Shown here piece after piece: positions 51,793 through 60,024 of a stretch of DNA of 64,000 nucleotides. The first letter of the stretch is position 1. Each line of letters starts with the position of its first letter. The position numbers were made by a program, and so were the translations under genes. This DNA comes from Streptomyces pseudovenezuelae (GTDB taxonomy: Bacteria > Actinomycetota > Actinomycetes > Streptomycetales > Streptomycetaceae), in assembly GCF_029892565.1 (NCBI RefSeq), contig NZ_JARXVH010000004.1:682001-746000 (forward strand). Direction: 5' to 3'. The notes beneath the pieces were generated by a model. The model was not told where the DNA came from. It ran no database searches and saw only the letters and a program-made list of their open reading frames with translations.

Positions 51793-52998
51793 ATGAGCCA
51801 CGACTCCACTGCCGCGCCGGAAGCCGCGGCCCGGAAGCTTTCCGGGCGACGCCGCAAGGAGATCGTCGCGGTGCTGCTGTTCAGCGGCGGCCCCATCTTC
51901 GAGAGTTCCATACCGCTGTCGGTGTTCGGGATCGACCGCCAGGACGCCGGCGTGCCGCGCTACCGACTACTGGTGTGCGGCGGCGAAGAAGGCCCGCTGC
52001 GGACCACAGGGGGGCTGGAACTCACCGCACCACATGGCCTGGAAGCGATCTCACGCGCGGGCACGGTCGTCGTACCGGCCTGGCGCTCGATCACTTCACC
52101 GCCACCCGAGGACGCGCTCGACGCACTGCGCCGGGCCCATGAAGAAGGCGCCCGCATAGTCGGACTGTGCACCGGCGCCTTCGTCCTCGCCGCGGCGGGC
52201 CTGCTGGACGGCCGCCCCGCGACCACACACTGGATGTACGCACCGACGCTGGCCAAGCGCTATCCGTCGGTGCACGTGGATCCGAGAGAACTGTTCGTGG
52301 ACGACGGCGACGTACTGACGTCCGCCGGTACGGCCGCGGGCATCGACCTCTGTCTCCACATCGTGCGGACCGACCACGGCAACGAGGCGGCCGGCGCGCT
52401 GGCCCGTCGTCTGGTCGTCCCGCCGCGCCGGACGGGAGGTCAGGAACGCTACCTGGACCGCTCTTTACCAGAAGAGATCGGCGCCGACCCGCTCGCCGAG
52501 GTCGTCGCCTGGGCGCTGGAGCACCTCCACGAGCAGTTCGACGTGGAGACGCTCGCCGCGCGCGCGTACATGAGCCGTCGTACGTTCGACCGCCGCTTCC
52601 GCTCGCTGACGGGCAGTGCCCCGCTGCAGTGGCTGATCACGCAGCGGGTCCTGCAGGCACAGCGTCTGCTGGAGACGTCGGACTACTCGGTGGACGAGGT
52701 CGCGGGGCGCTGCGGCTTCCGTTCGCCGGTGGCGCTGCGCGGGCACTTCCGCCGCCAGCTCGGCTCGTCGCCGGCGGCGTACCGCGCCGCGTACCGCGCC
52801 CGTCGCCCGCAGAGCGAACGCCCGACCGACCCCGAGGGCACGCCTGGCCCCACCGGCCCGTCGCTCCCGTCGGGACCGGTCACCGCGCTCCCGCCCGAGG
52901 GCCCGGTCCCGATGCAGACCCGCCGCACGGCGGCCAGCGCGATCGGCGCGGGGTCGTCACTGTCGGCGAGTGTGCCGGGGCCGCGTACCGGTAGCTGA
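51793..52998 (+). CDS. adpA: AdpA/BldH central developmental regulator
   Basis: This 401-residue AraC-family activator/repressor controls aerial growth and secondary metabolism. The N-terminal DJ-1/PfpI-like domain runs from about 25 to 200 (EIVAVLLFSGGPIFESSIPL, then VGLCTGAFVLAAAGLLDG). The AraC DNA-binding domain runs from about 235 to 335 (ARAYMSRRTFDRRFRSLTG, then YSVDEVAGRCGFRSPVALRG). The Ser/Pro-rich tail after that is variable in the family. Codon 225 (52465-52467), in the linker between domains, is TTA, so translation depends on the bldA leucyl-tRNA, as in known adpA genes. Placement before orn supports identity. Confidence 0.97.
   Translation: MSHDSTAAPEAAARKLSGRRRKEIVAVLLFSGGPIFESSIPLSVFGIDRQDAGVPRYRLLVCGGEEGPLRTTGGLELTAPHGLEAISRAGTVVVPAWRSITSPPPEDALDALRRAHEEGARIVGLCTGAFVLAAAGLLDGRPATTHWMYAPTLAKRYPSVHVDPRELFVDDGDVLTSAGTAAGIDLCLHIVRTDHGNEAAGALARRLVVPPRRTGGQERYLDRSLPEEIGADPLAEVVAWALEHLHEQFDVETLAARAYMSRRTFDRRFRSLTGSAPLQWLITQRVLQAQRLLETSDYSVDEVAGRCGFRSPVALRGHFRRQLGSSPAAYRAAYRARRPQSERPTDPEGTPGPTGPSLPSGPVTALPPEGPVPMQTRRTAASAIGAGSSLSASVPGPRTGS
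52465..52467 (+). promoter_or_regulatory. TTA codon (bldA-dependent) in adpA
   Basis: In frame Leu225 is encoded by TTA (CGC TCT TTA CCA). It lies in the inter-domain linker, the same place as the regulatory TTA of known adpA/bldH genes. Confidence 0.95.
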
Positions 52999-53018
52999 CC
53001 TCGGGCCCTGTACCTCAG

Positions 53019-53057
53019 AACGCCGGACGAGTTGATCAACTCAGCTCGTCCGGCGTT
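53019..53057 (+). terminator. Terminator after adpA
   Basis: A perfect 13-bp stem (53019-53031 with 53045-53057) flanks a loop that overlaps a second palindrome, GAGTTGATCAACTC (53029-53042). The two folds are mutually exclusive. It lies 21 bp after the adpA stop. Confidence 0.85.
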
Positions 53058-53167
53058 CGAGGACGAGGCCGTCCAGGGCGAAGCGGGGGCCTGGGGGCGC
53101 AGCTCCCAGTGGACGTCCACGACAACGCGGGGCACCTAAAAGCGGACGTCACCTTTAGGGTGGTCGC

Positions 53168-53770
53168 ATGAACGATCGCATGGTGTGGATCGACTGCGAG
53201 ATGACCGGCCTCTCGTTGTCCGACGACGCGCTCATCGAGGTGGCCGCCCTGGTCACCGACTCCGAGCTGAACGTGCTCGGCGAGGGCGTGGACATCGTCA
53301 TCCGTCCGCCGGCCGAGGCCCTTGAGACGATGCCGGACGTGGTGCGCCAGATGCACACCGCCTCCGGACTGCTCGACGAACTCGACGGCGGTACGACGCT
53401 CGCCGACGCCGAGGAGCAGGTTCTCGCCTACGTCCGAGAACACGTCAAGGAGCCCGGCAAGGCCCCGCTGTGCGGCAACTCGGTCGGTACCGACCGCGGT
53501 TTCCTGCTGCGTGACATGCCGACGCTGGAGGAGTACCTCCACTACCGCATCGTGGACGTCTCCTCGGTGAAGGAACTGGCCCGACGCTGGTACCCGCGGG
53601 CGTACTTCAACAGCCCGGAGAAGAACGGCAACCACCGCGCCCTCGCCGACATCCGCGAGTCCATCGCGGAACTGCGCTACTACCGCGAGGCGATCTTCGT
53701 CCCGCAGCCCGGCCCCGACTCGGACACGGCCCGCACGATCGCCGCGAAGCACGTGCTGCCCGCCCGTTAA
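53168..53770 (+). CDS. orn: Oligoribonuclease
   Basis: This 200-residue 3'-5' exoribonuclease degrades 2-5-nt RNA, and pGpG in c-di-GMP turnover. It is DEDDh type: D9 and E11 in WIDCEMTGLSL, a second Asp in GTDRGFLLRDMP, and His-x4-Asp in NGNHRALADIRESIAEL. Length is typical. It sits directly after adpA, as in related streptomycetes, where orn loss affects development. Confidence 0.96.
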   Translation: MNDRMVWIDCEMTGLSLSDDALIEVAALVTDSELNVLGEGVDIVIRPPAEALETMPDVVRQMHTASGLLDELDGGTTLADAEEQVLAYVREHVKEPGKAPLCGNSVGTDRGFLLRDMPTLEEYLHYRIVDVSSVKELARRWYPRAYFNSPEKNGNHRALADIRESIAELRYYREAIFVPQPGPDSDTARTIAAKHVLPAR

Positions 53771-53852
53771 AACCCGTGCACGAGCACCCCTTCGGACCCT
53801 GTACACTTTTTCTCGGCCGGTCGGAAAATCCCTGATTGAACGACCGGACGTG

Positions 53853-53925
53853 GTGGGTGTAGCTCAGCTGGTAGAGCACCTGGTTGTGGTCCAGGAAGTC
53901 GCGGGTTCAAGTCCCGTCACTCACC
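53853..53925 (+). tRNA. tRNA-His (anticodon GTG)
   Basis: A full cloverleaf: acceptor GTGGGTG with CACTCAC (one G-T pair), anticodon stem CCTGG/CCAGG with loop TTGTGGT and anticodon GTG at 53886-53888, T-arm GCGGGTTCAAGTCCCGT. The discriminator is C. G53852 would supply the G-1 typical of tRNA-His. CCA is not encoded. Confidence 0.97.
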
Positions 53926-53934
53926 CTGAGTAGT

Positions 53935-53979
53935 CGGCCGGTGGCCCCGTTGAATCGGGACCACCGGCCGCCTCGTTTT
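53935..53979 (+). terminator. Terminator after tRNA-His
   Basis: A 10-bp stem (53935-53944 with 53961-53970) contains an inner CCCG/CGGG pair and is followed by CCTCGTTTT. It lies just past the tRNA and before the GNAT gene. Confidence 0.85.
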
Positions 53980-53993
53980 CCAGGGGACATCGC

Positions 53994-54491
53994 ATGAACG
54001 GCACCACGATCCACACCCCCCGCCTCGACCTCCTCCCCCTCCGCGTCGACCACGCCGCCGAGATGGCCGAAGTCCTCTCCGACCCGGCACTCCACACCTT
54101 CATCGGCGGCACCCCCGCCTCCCCCGACGCCCTGCGCACCCGCTACGAACGCCTGACCACCGGCTCCCCCGACCCGACCGTGACCTGGCTCAACTGGGTC
54201 CTGCACCACCGCACCCACACCCACCTCCTCGGCACGGTCCAGGCCACGGTGACCGGCCCGGAGGCAGAGATCGCCTGGGTCATCGGCACCCCCTGGCAAG
54301 GCCACGGCTACGCCTCGGAGGCGGTACGCGGCCTGGTCACCTGGCTCGAAGAACGGTCCGTCCCTATGGTCATCGCCCACATCCACCCCGGGCACTTGGC
54401 GTCGGCGGCGGTGGCCCGGGCGGCGGGGCTTGAGCCGACGGACGAGGAACAGGACGGGGAGCGGCGGTGGCGGTTGGTGCTACCCGGCTGA
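53994..54491 (+). CDS. GNAT-family N-acetyltransferase
   Basis: This 165-residue acetyltransferase of the RimJ/RimL-like type uses acetyl-CoA. The N-terminal MNGTTIHTPRLDLLPLRVD is typical of the family. The acetyl-CoA pyrophosphate loop is IGTPWQGHGYASEAVRGLV. A C-terminal strand-helix holds SAAVARAAGLEPT. ATG at 53994 has AGGGGA eight bases upstream. The acceptor (amine or protein N-terminus) is unknown. Confidence 0.88.
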   Translation: MNGTTIHTPRLDLLPLRVDHAAEMAEVLSDPALHTFIGGTPASPDALRTRYERLTTGSPDPTVTWLNWVLHHRTHTHLLGTVQATVTGPEAEIAWVIGTPWQGHGYASEAVRGLVTWLEERSVPMVIAHIHPGHLASAAVARAAGLEPTDEEQDGERRWRLVLPG

Positions 54492-54516
54492 GGTCAGCTA
54501 TTGGCTGGGCCGGATG

Positions 54517-54972
54517 TCACCGTTGTTCACCGGCCAGGAATTGCCGGATGTCGGCTGCCAGGGAAGTCATCTGCTCGCCGGACTCCAGCCAGGTGGTCAC
54601 CGATGAGCTCCAGCCGCCGGCGGCCTTCGGCCATGGCCGCAACGTCCAGGTCAGGCCGACGTGCCCGCCGGACCGGAAGACGGCTGACACCGCCAGATCC
54701 CGGTCGTCGGTCTGCCAACTCCGTTCGCCGTCCCAACCCCGGTAGTCGGCGGCGAGTTCTTCCAGGAACGGGGCGAGATCACCGGCCCCGGTCCAGGCGA
54801 CGATCTCGCTGACGCGAGCGGTCAGGCCCGGAGCGCGTAGCTCGACGGCATAGTGCACGGAGTCCGCGTCGAAGCTGAACCGGTCGCAGAACGCCACGCC
54901 GACGGACGAGTTGTCCTGGCAGCGGATGGTCACGCCGGCCTTGTCGTTGGTGTCGCCGTCCGGGGAGGTCAT
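54517..54972 (-). CDS. DUF6228-like protein
   Basis: This 151-residue soluble protein has the look of the DUF6228 family. Beta-strand-rich segments include VGVAFCDRFSFDADSVHYAV, and a helix carries APFLEELAADYRGWDGERSW. The strand pair SAVFRSGGHVGLTWTLRPW comes before the C-terminal helix. No function is known. A role as an immunity-type protein has been suggested for some such families but cannot be shown here. It lies alone between the GNAT and LacI genes, with no obvious Shine-Dalgarno. Confidence 0.7.
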   Translation of the reverse strand: MTSPDGDTNDKAGVTIRCQDNSSVGVAFCDRFSFDADSVHYAVELRAPGLTARVSEIVAWTGAGDLAPFLEELAADYRGWDGERSWQTDDRDLAVSAVFRSGGHVGLTWTLRPWPKAAGGWSSSVTTWLESGEQMTSLAADIRQFLAGEQR

Positions 54973-55017
54973 GGACGGGAGGCTAGGCCAGCGCCACGTG
55001 CGCCGTCATTAGGCTGA

Positions 55018-56073
55018 TCACGACGACGCCCGCGTCACCAACTCCGTTGCCAGTACCACCTGTCGGCGTTCCAGGCCCCGCGAGACCGCCGGACGGCGGT
55101 CCGCGATCTCTTCGAGGAGGAGGTCGATCATGCGGCGGCCCATTTCCTCGATGGGCTGGCGGACGCTGGTCAGGGGTGGGTCCATGTGGCGGGCTATGGC
55201 CGAGTCGTCGTAGCCGACGAGGGCCACGTCGTCGGGGATGCGGCGGCCCTCCTCGCGCAGCACCTGGCGGGCGCCGGCCGCCATGACGTCCGAGCCGGCG
55301 AAGACCGCGTCCAGGTCGGGGCGGCGGGCGAGCAGGGTCGTCATCGCCCTGCGGCCGCCCTCCTCGGTGAAGTCCCCTGGTTCCACGAGCTGTTCGTCGG
55401 CCTGGTGGCCCGCGTCGCGCAGGGCGTCGCGGTAGCCGTCGACGCGGCGCTGGGCCCCGTACACGTCGAGGCGGCCCGTGATGTGGGCGATCACGCGGTG
55501 GCCCCGGGCGAGCAGGTGCTCCACGGCCGAGCGGCCGCCCCCGTAGTTGTCCGAGTCCACCGACGTCAGCGACTCAGCGGCCGAGCGGGGGCCGCTGATC
55601 ACCGCCGGGATCTCCAGCTGCGAGAGGAGGTCGGGGAGCGGGTCGTCCGCGTGGACCGAGACCAGGAGTACGCCGTCGACGCGGTGCGCGGCCAAGTACT
55701 GGGCCAGGCGCTGCCGCTCGCGGTCGTTGCCCGCGAAGATCAGCAGCAGCTGCATCTCCGTCTCCGACAGCTCGGCGCCGACGCCCTTGAGCATGTCCGA
55801 GAAGTACGGTTCCGCGAAGAAGCGCGTCTCCGGCTCGGGTACGACGAGGGCGATGGCGTCCGTGCGGTTCGCGGCCAGGGCGCGTGCGGCCGTATTCGGA
55901 ACGTAGCCCAGTTCCGCCACGGCCGCCTCGACGGCCGCTCGCGTCGCGTCGCTCACCCGCGGCGAGCTGTTGATCACCCGGGAGACCGTGCCGCGGCCCA
56001 CACCGGCACGGGCGGCGACCTCCTCCAGGGTCGGCCGCCGACCGCCCCGGTTCCGCCCACCGCTGACCGTCAT
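55018..56073 (-). CDS. LacI-family regulator, CebR-type (copy 1)
   Basis: This 351-residue repressor has an N-terminal HTH (RRPTLEEVAARAGVGRGTVS, then RVINSSPRVSD) and a periplasmic-binding-type effector domain. It is highly similar to the LacI protein at 61841. The recognition-helix segment GVGRGTVSRVIN is identical, so both should read the same operators. CebR of Streptomyces binds TGGGAGCGCTCCCA and is released by cellobiose or cellotriose. It follows the beta-glucosidase gene by 111 bp on the same strand and may be co-transcribed. Which copy is the true CebR orthologue cannot be told. Confidence 0.88.
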   Translation of the reverse strand: MTVSGGRNRGGRRPTLEEVAARAGVGRGTVSRVINSSPRVSDATRAAVEAAVAELGYVPNTAARALAANRTDAIALVVPEPETRFFAEPYFSDMLKGVGAELSETEMQLLLIFAGNDRERQRLAQYLAAHRVDGVLLVSVHADDPLPDLLSQLEIPAVISGPRSAAESLTSVDSDNYGGGRSAVEHLLARGHRVIAHITGRLDVYGAQRRVDGYRDALRDAGHQADEQLVEPGDFTEEGGRRAMTTLLARRPDLDAVFAGSDVMAAGARQVLREEGRRIPDDVALVGYDDSAIARHMDPPLTSVRQPIEEMGRRMIDLLLEEIADRRPAVSRGLERRQVVLATELVTRASS

Positions 56074-56184
56074 GGTCGCCGCCTTCCGTTCGCAGCTTTC
56101 AGGCCAGGAATGTAACAGCCGGGCCCGGCCGCCTTACCTCCATCATCCTCCGCCGACCGGGGCTTTCGTCCACCGAGCCGGGCC

Positions 56185-57648
56185 TCACCCGTGTTCACCG
56201 GCTTCACCGGCGGACGGCAGCGCGTTCCCCCGGATCACGTCGGCGTACCAGTGGGCGCTCGCCTTGGGAATGCGGCGCTGGGTCGAGTAGTCGACGTAGA
56301 CGGCGCCGAACCGCTTCGAATAGCCGTAGGACCATTCGAAGTTGTCGAGGAGGGACCACAGGAAGTAGCCGCGCACGTCCGCTCCGTCGGTGATGGCCCG
56401 GCGGACGGCGTCGAGGTGGGAGTGCAGGTAGGCGATCCGCTGCGGGTCGTTCACCCGGCCCTCGGGTGAGACGTAGTCGTCGAACGCGGCGCCGTTCTCG
56501 GTGACCATCAGCGGCAGCGTCGGGTGCGAGGCGGCCAGGCCGGTCAGCAGGGTGTGCAGGCCGCTGGGGTCGATGGCCCAGTTCATCGCGGTGAGCCGGT
56601 CGTTGGCGAGGTGGAAGTTCACGCCCTCCGAACCGGTCCACGGGGAGTGGTCGCTGGCGCCGTGGCCGTCGTTCTTGGTGGTGCCGGAGCCGTCGCCGGC
56701 CGAAACCACGGTCGGGGCGTAGTAGTTGACGCCGAACACGTCGATGGGCCGGGAGATCTCGGCCAGGTCGCCGTCCCGCACCAGCTCCGCCCAGTCGACG
56801 AGGTGCCCGGTGTCGGCGAGCAGGTCCTCGGGGTAGGCGCCGTCGAGCAGGGGGCCGGTGAAGATCCTGTTGCCGACCGCGTCGATACGGCGAGCGGCCT
56901 CCGTGTCCTCGGCGCTGTCGGTGAGAGGGCGTACCTGGTGCAGGTTGAGGGTGATGGAGGTCTGCGCGGAGGCCGGCAGGACCTCGCGCAGCGCCCCGAT
57001 CGCCTGGCCGTGCCCCAGGTTGAGGTGGTGAGCGGCGCGCAGGGTGGCCGCCGGGTCGGTGCGGCCGGGGGCGTGCACGCCGGAGCCGTAGCCCAGGAAG
57101 GCGCTGCACCACGGCTCGTTGAGGGTGGTCCACAGACCGACGCGGTCTCCCAGGGCCCGGCCCATGATCTCGGCGTAGTCGGCGAAGCGGTGCGCGGTGT
57201 CGCGCTGCGGCCAGCCGCCCGCGTCCTCCAACTCCTGCGGCAGGTCCCAGTGGTAGAGGGTGGCGACGGGGGTGATGCCGGCTGCCAGGAGTTCGTCGGC
57301 GAGCCGGCGGTAGAAGTCGAGACCGCGCTCCACGGCGGGTCCACGGCCGGTGGGCTGCACCCGGGACCAGGAGATGGAGAACCGGTACGCCTTCAGGCCC
57401 AGCTCCTTCATCAGCGCCACGTCGTCGCGGTACCGGTGGTAGTGGTCGGCGGCGATGTCGCCGGTGTCGCCGTTGCGCACCTTCCCGGGCGTGTGACTGA
57501 AGGTGTCCCAGATGGAGGGGGTCCGGCCGTCCTCGGCGGCGGCGCCCTCCACCTGGTAGGCGGCGGTGGCGGCACCCCAGACGAAGCCCGGGGGGAAGGA
57601 GGTGGCGAAGGCCGATTCGGCCTTGGTCTCATGTCGTACGGCGGTCAT
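56185..57648 (-). CDS. bglC: GH1 beta-glucosidase (copy 1)
   Basis: This 487-residue cytoplasmic GH1 enzyme hydrolyses cellobiose or other beta-glucosides. The acid/base Glu is in TTLNEPWCSAF and the nucleophile Glu in LMVTENGAAF. The N-terminal FVWGAATAAYQVEGAAAEDG and the C-terminal WSLLDNFEWSYGYSKRFG are typical. Length is standard. Together with the ABC importer it would take up and split cello-oligosaccharides. ATG at 57648 has a CebR-like box overlapping its ribosome-binding site. It is closely related to the second GH1 at 62996. Confidence 0.93.
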   Translation of the reverse strand: MTAVRHETKAESAFATSFPPGFVWGAATAAYQVEGAAAEDGRTPSIWDTFSHTPGKVRNGDTGDIAADHYHRYRDDVALMKELGLKAYRFSISWSRVQPTGRGPAVERGLDFYRRLADELLAAGITPVATLYHWDLPQELEDAGGWPQRDTAHRFADYAEIMGRALGDRVGLWTTLNEPWCSAFLGYGSGVHAPGRTDPAATLRAAHHLNLGHGQAIGALREVLPASAQTSITLNLHQVRPLTDSAEDTEAARRIDAVGNRIFTGPLLDGAYPEDLLADTGHLVDWAELVRDGDLAEISRPIDVFGVNYYAPTVVSAGDGSGTTKNDGHGASDHSPWTGSEGVNFHLANDRLTAMNWAIDPSGLHTLLTGLAASHPTLPLMVTENGAAFDDYVSPEGRVNDPQRIAYLHSHLDAVRRAITDGADVRGYFLWSLLDNFEWSYGYSKRFGAVYVDYSTQRRIPKASAHWYADVIRGNALPSAGEAGEHG

Positions 57649-57650
57649 GA

Positions 57651-57664
57651 TGTGAGCGCTCCCA
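57651..57664 (-). promoter_or_regulatory. CebR-like operator overlapping the bglC ribosome-binding site
   Basis: TGGGAGCGCTCACA (minus strand) differs from the CebR palindrome TGGGAGCGCTCCCA at one position. It ends two bases before the ATG, and its GGGAG is also the likely Shine-Dalgarno. Confidence 0.8.
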
Positions 57665-57744
57665 AAGTGGCGTGAGTGACAGCCGGACGGTGCTCCGGCG
57701 ACGAGGGGGAAGCGGACGGGGCACGACGACGGGCGCCCGGCCGG

Positions 57745-57773
57745 GTACGGCCCGCGTGCTGAGCGGGCCGTAC
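57745..57773 (-). other. Hairpin between cebG-like and bglC genes
   Basis: A perfect 11-bp stem (57745-57755 with 57763-57773) with a 7-nt loop lies about 50 bp past the permease stop. It could end or process the importer transcript. Confidence 0.55.
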
Positions 57774-57819
57774 GGGAGGGTGAACAGGACCTGTCCGACC
57801 GGGAGTTCGGCGGTCGGCG

Positions 57820-58740
57820 TCAGCCCTTGACGGCGCCCGCCATGATGCCTCCGATGATCTGCTTGCCGAAGATCACGAACACCAGCAGCAGCGGCAGGGT
57901 GCTGATCAGCGCTCCGGCCATGACGATGCTCTGGTCGGGGGTGTAGGAGGCGCTGAGCTGGCCGAGTGCCACCTGGATGGTGGGGTTGTCCTGGTTCAGG
58001 GCGAGGAAGGGCCAGAAGAAGTCGTTCCACGCCTGCACGAAGGTGAGCATCCCGAGCACCATCATCGCGGGCCTGGCCGCGGGCAGGACCACGTTCCAGA
58101 CGACGCGGATGTTGCTCGCCCCGTCCACCTTGGCCGCCTCGATGAGTTCGTACGGCAGGGCCTCCAGCAGGTACTGGCGCATGAAGAAGACGCCGAAGGC
58201 ACCGACGAGGGTCGGGAAGATCACCGACTCCAGTTTTCCGCCCCAGCCGATGTCCGCCATCATCATGAACAGTGGTACGACGCTGAGTTGGGGCGGGATC
58301 GTCAGGGTCGCGATGACCGCGGTCATCAGGGCCCCACGGCCGCGGAAGCGCATCTTGGCGAAGGCGTAACCGGCGAGGGTGCAGAAGAAGAGGGTGGCCG
58401 CGGTGATGGAGCCGGCCACGACGACGGTGTTGACGATGGCCTTCCCCAAGTGGGCCTGGTCCCAGGCCGCCTGGAGGTTGCTCCACAGCCGGCCGCCCGG
58501 CACGAGCGGCGGCGGGCTGTCGAGGACCCGCTGCTGGTCGTGCGAGGCGGCCACCAGCGTCCAGTACAGCGGGAAGACCGAGCCCAGGCCGACGATGATC
58601 AGGGCCACGTAGGTGAACGGGCCGCCCTTGAGCTGCTGGCCGGCGCCGATCTTGAAGCGTGGGCGGCCCTTGCCCGGGGTGACGGGAAGCGGTGCCGGGC
58701 CGAGGTCCGGCGCGGTGTGGGTGGGACTGGTCGTGGTCAT
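57820..58740 (-). CDS. cebG: ABC sugar permease, CebG-like
   Basis: This 306-residue inner-membrane permease of a CUT1 sugar ABC importer has six TMs. The EAA loop that contacts the ATPase reads YELIEAAKVDGASNIRVVWN. It lies 14 bp after the cebF-like stop and pairs with it. No ATPase gene is present; CUT1 importers in Streptomyces use the shared MsiK ATPase. The likely substrate is cellobiose or cellotriose, from the operator and the beta-glucosidase context. Confidence 0.9.
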   Translation of the reverse strand: MTTTSPTHTAPDLGPAPLPVTPGKGRPRFKIGAGQQLKGGPFTYVALIIVGLGSVFPLYWTLVAASHDQQRVLDSPPPLVPGGRLWSNLQAAWDQAHLGKAIVNTVVVAGSITAATLFFCTLAGYAFAKMRFRGRGALMTAVIATLTIPPQLSVVPLFMMMADIGWGGKLESVIFPTLVGAFGVFFMRQYLLEALPYELIEAAKVDGASNIRVVWNVVLPAARPAMMVLGMLTFVQAWNDFFWPFLALNQDNPTIQVALGQLSASYTPDQSIVMAGALISTLPLLLVFVIFGKQIIGGIMAGAVKG

Positions 58741-58754
58741 CGATATCGCTCCCG

Positions 58755-59747
58755 TCAGGCCGCGCTCTTGCGCAGGAACCGGCCGACGATCAGGTTGATC
58801 AAGGCAATGAGCAGCAGCAGGACGAGCATGGCCCAGGCGACGGCCGCGGCCGGGCCCAAGTGCCCAAGCTTCCAGCCGTAGTTGAAGAGATAGATGCTGA
58901 GCGTCTCGTACTGGTGCTCGCTGCCTCCGGTGGAGCCGAGCGTGCCGCCCTGCAGCAGCAGCGGCTCACCGAACAGCTGCATGGAACCGATGGTCGAGAT
59001 GACGATGGTGAACAGGATCGTCGGCCGCAGCGAGGGGATGGTCACCTTGCGGAACTGCTGCCAGCGCGTCGCTCCGTCGATCGAGGCCGCTTCGTACAGG
59101 TCCGTGGGCACGGCCTGCATGGCCGCCAGATAGATCAGGGTGTTGTAGCCGGTCCAGCGCCAGATCACGATGGCCGAGATGGCGAACTTGGACGTCCACT
59201 CCCCGTTGCCCCAGTCGGTGTTGCCGATCCCGACGAAGTGCAGGACCCAGTTGAGCAGCCCTCCGTCGGCCCGGAAGACCAGGGCGAAGACGAGGGCGGC
59301 GGTCGCCACCGAGGTGGCGTACGGGGTGAGGATCACCGTCCGCCAGAAGGTGCTGGCGCGCAGCTTGTAGTTGAGCAGGTGGGCCAGGCCCAGGGCCATG
59401 AGGAGCTGGGGGACGGTCGAGATGACGCCGATCACGAAGGTGTTCGTGACGGCCGTCCAGAACTCGGAGTCCTGGAGGATCGTGGCGAAGTTGTGCCAGC
59501 CGACCCACTCGGACTGGTTCAGGCTCGTCATCTCCACCCGGTGCATGGCTATCCAGCCCGTGTACAGCATCGGGTAGAGGCCGAAGGCACCGAAGATGAG
59601 GAAGAAGGGGGCGATGTACGCGTACGGCGACGCCTTGTCGTCGAAGCGCCACAGGCGCGTGCGCCACACGCTGGGTTCGTTCGACACGGCGCCGACCCCG
59701 CCGGGTGGCGGGGTGGGGGCACCCCGTGTGGGGGTTGTGGTTGCCAC
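58755..59747 (-). CDS. cebF: ABC sugar permease, CebF-like
   Basis: This 330-residue inner-membrane permease of a CUT1 importer has its first TM at YAYIAPFFLIFGAFGLYPML. The EAA loop reads YEAASIDGATRWQQFRKVTI. The start is GTG at 59747, with GGAAGGA eight bases upstream; upstream frame residues are not part of the protein. It follows the binding-protein gene by 277 bp, a gap that contains a strong hairpin, and precedes cebG. Confidence 0.9.
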   Translation of the reverse strand: MATTTPTRGAPTPPPGGVGAVSNEPSVWRTRLWRFDDKASPYAYIAPFFLIFGAFGLYPMLYTGWIAMHRVEMTSLNQSEWVGWHNFATILQDSEFWTAVTNTFVIGVISTVPQLLMALGLAHLLNYKLRASTFWRTVILTPYATSVATAALVFALVFRADGGLLNWVLHFVGIGNTDWGNGEWTSKFAISAIVIWRWTGYNTLIYLAAMQAVPTDLYEAASIDGATRWQQFRKVTIPSLRPTILFTIVISTIGSMQLFGEPLLLQGGTLGSTGGSEHQYETLSIYLFNYGWKLGHLGPAAAVAWAMLVLLLLIALINLIVGRFLRKSAA

Positions 59748-59983
59748 GGAGGGAGTCCTTCCCTGGATCTCGGCCGGGTACGGGCAGGAGTCGGCGCGGG
59801 GCCGGGCACCCGGCCCGGGAGACGTCGTCGTACTCGGGTCGCCGGTCCGGCGGACACGGTGCCGCGGCGTCCGGTGAGTGTGCGCCGAACACCGCGGAAA
59901 AGACCGGCACTTGACGACCGGGGCCGGTGCGGACGGCCCCGCGCCTACGGCAGGAGCCGCCGCACGGCCCCACGCACGTAGCA

Positions 59984-60015
59984 CGGTGCGGGCGACCGCC
60001 GGGCCGCCCGCACCG
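59984..60015 (-). other. Hairpin between cebE-like and cebF-like genes
   Basis: A perfect 11-bp GC-rich stem (59984-59994 with 60005-60015) closes a 10-nt loop and starts 9 bp after the binding-protein stop. Such hairpins often lower permease expression relative to the binding protein. Confidence 0.6.
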
Positions 60016-60024
60016 CGGCTTGGG

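Noticed and set aside
53935..53979. Attachment site at the 3' end of tRNA-His
   Set aside because: No repeat of the tRNA end and no integrase are in the window; the sequence after it is a terminator.
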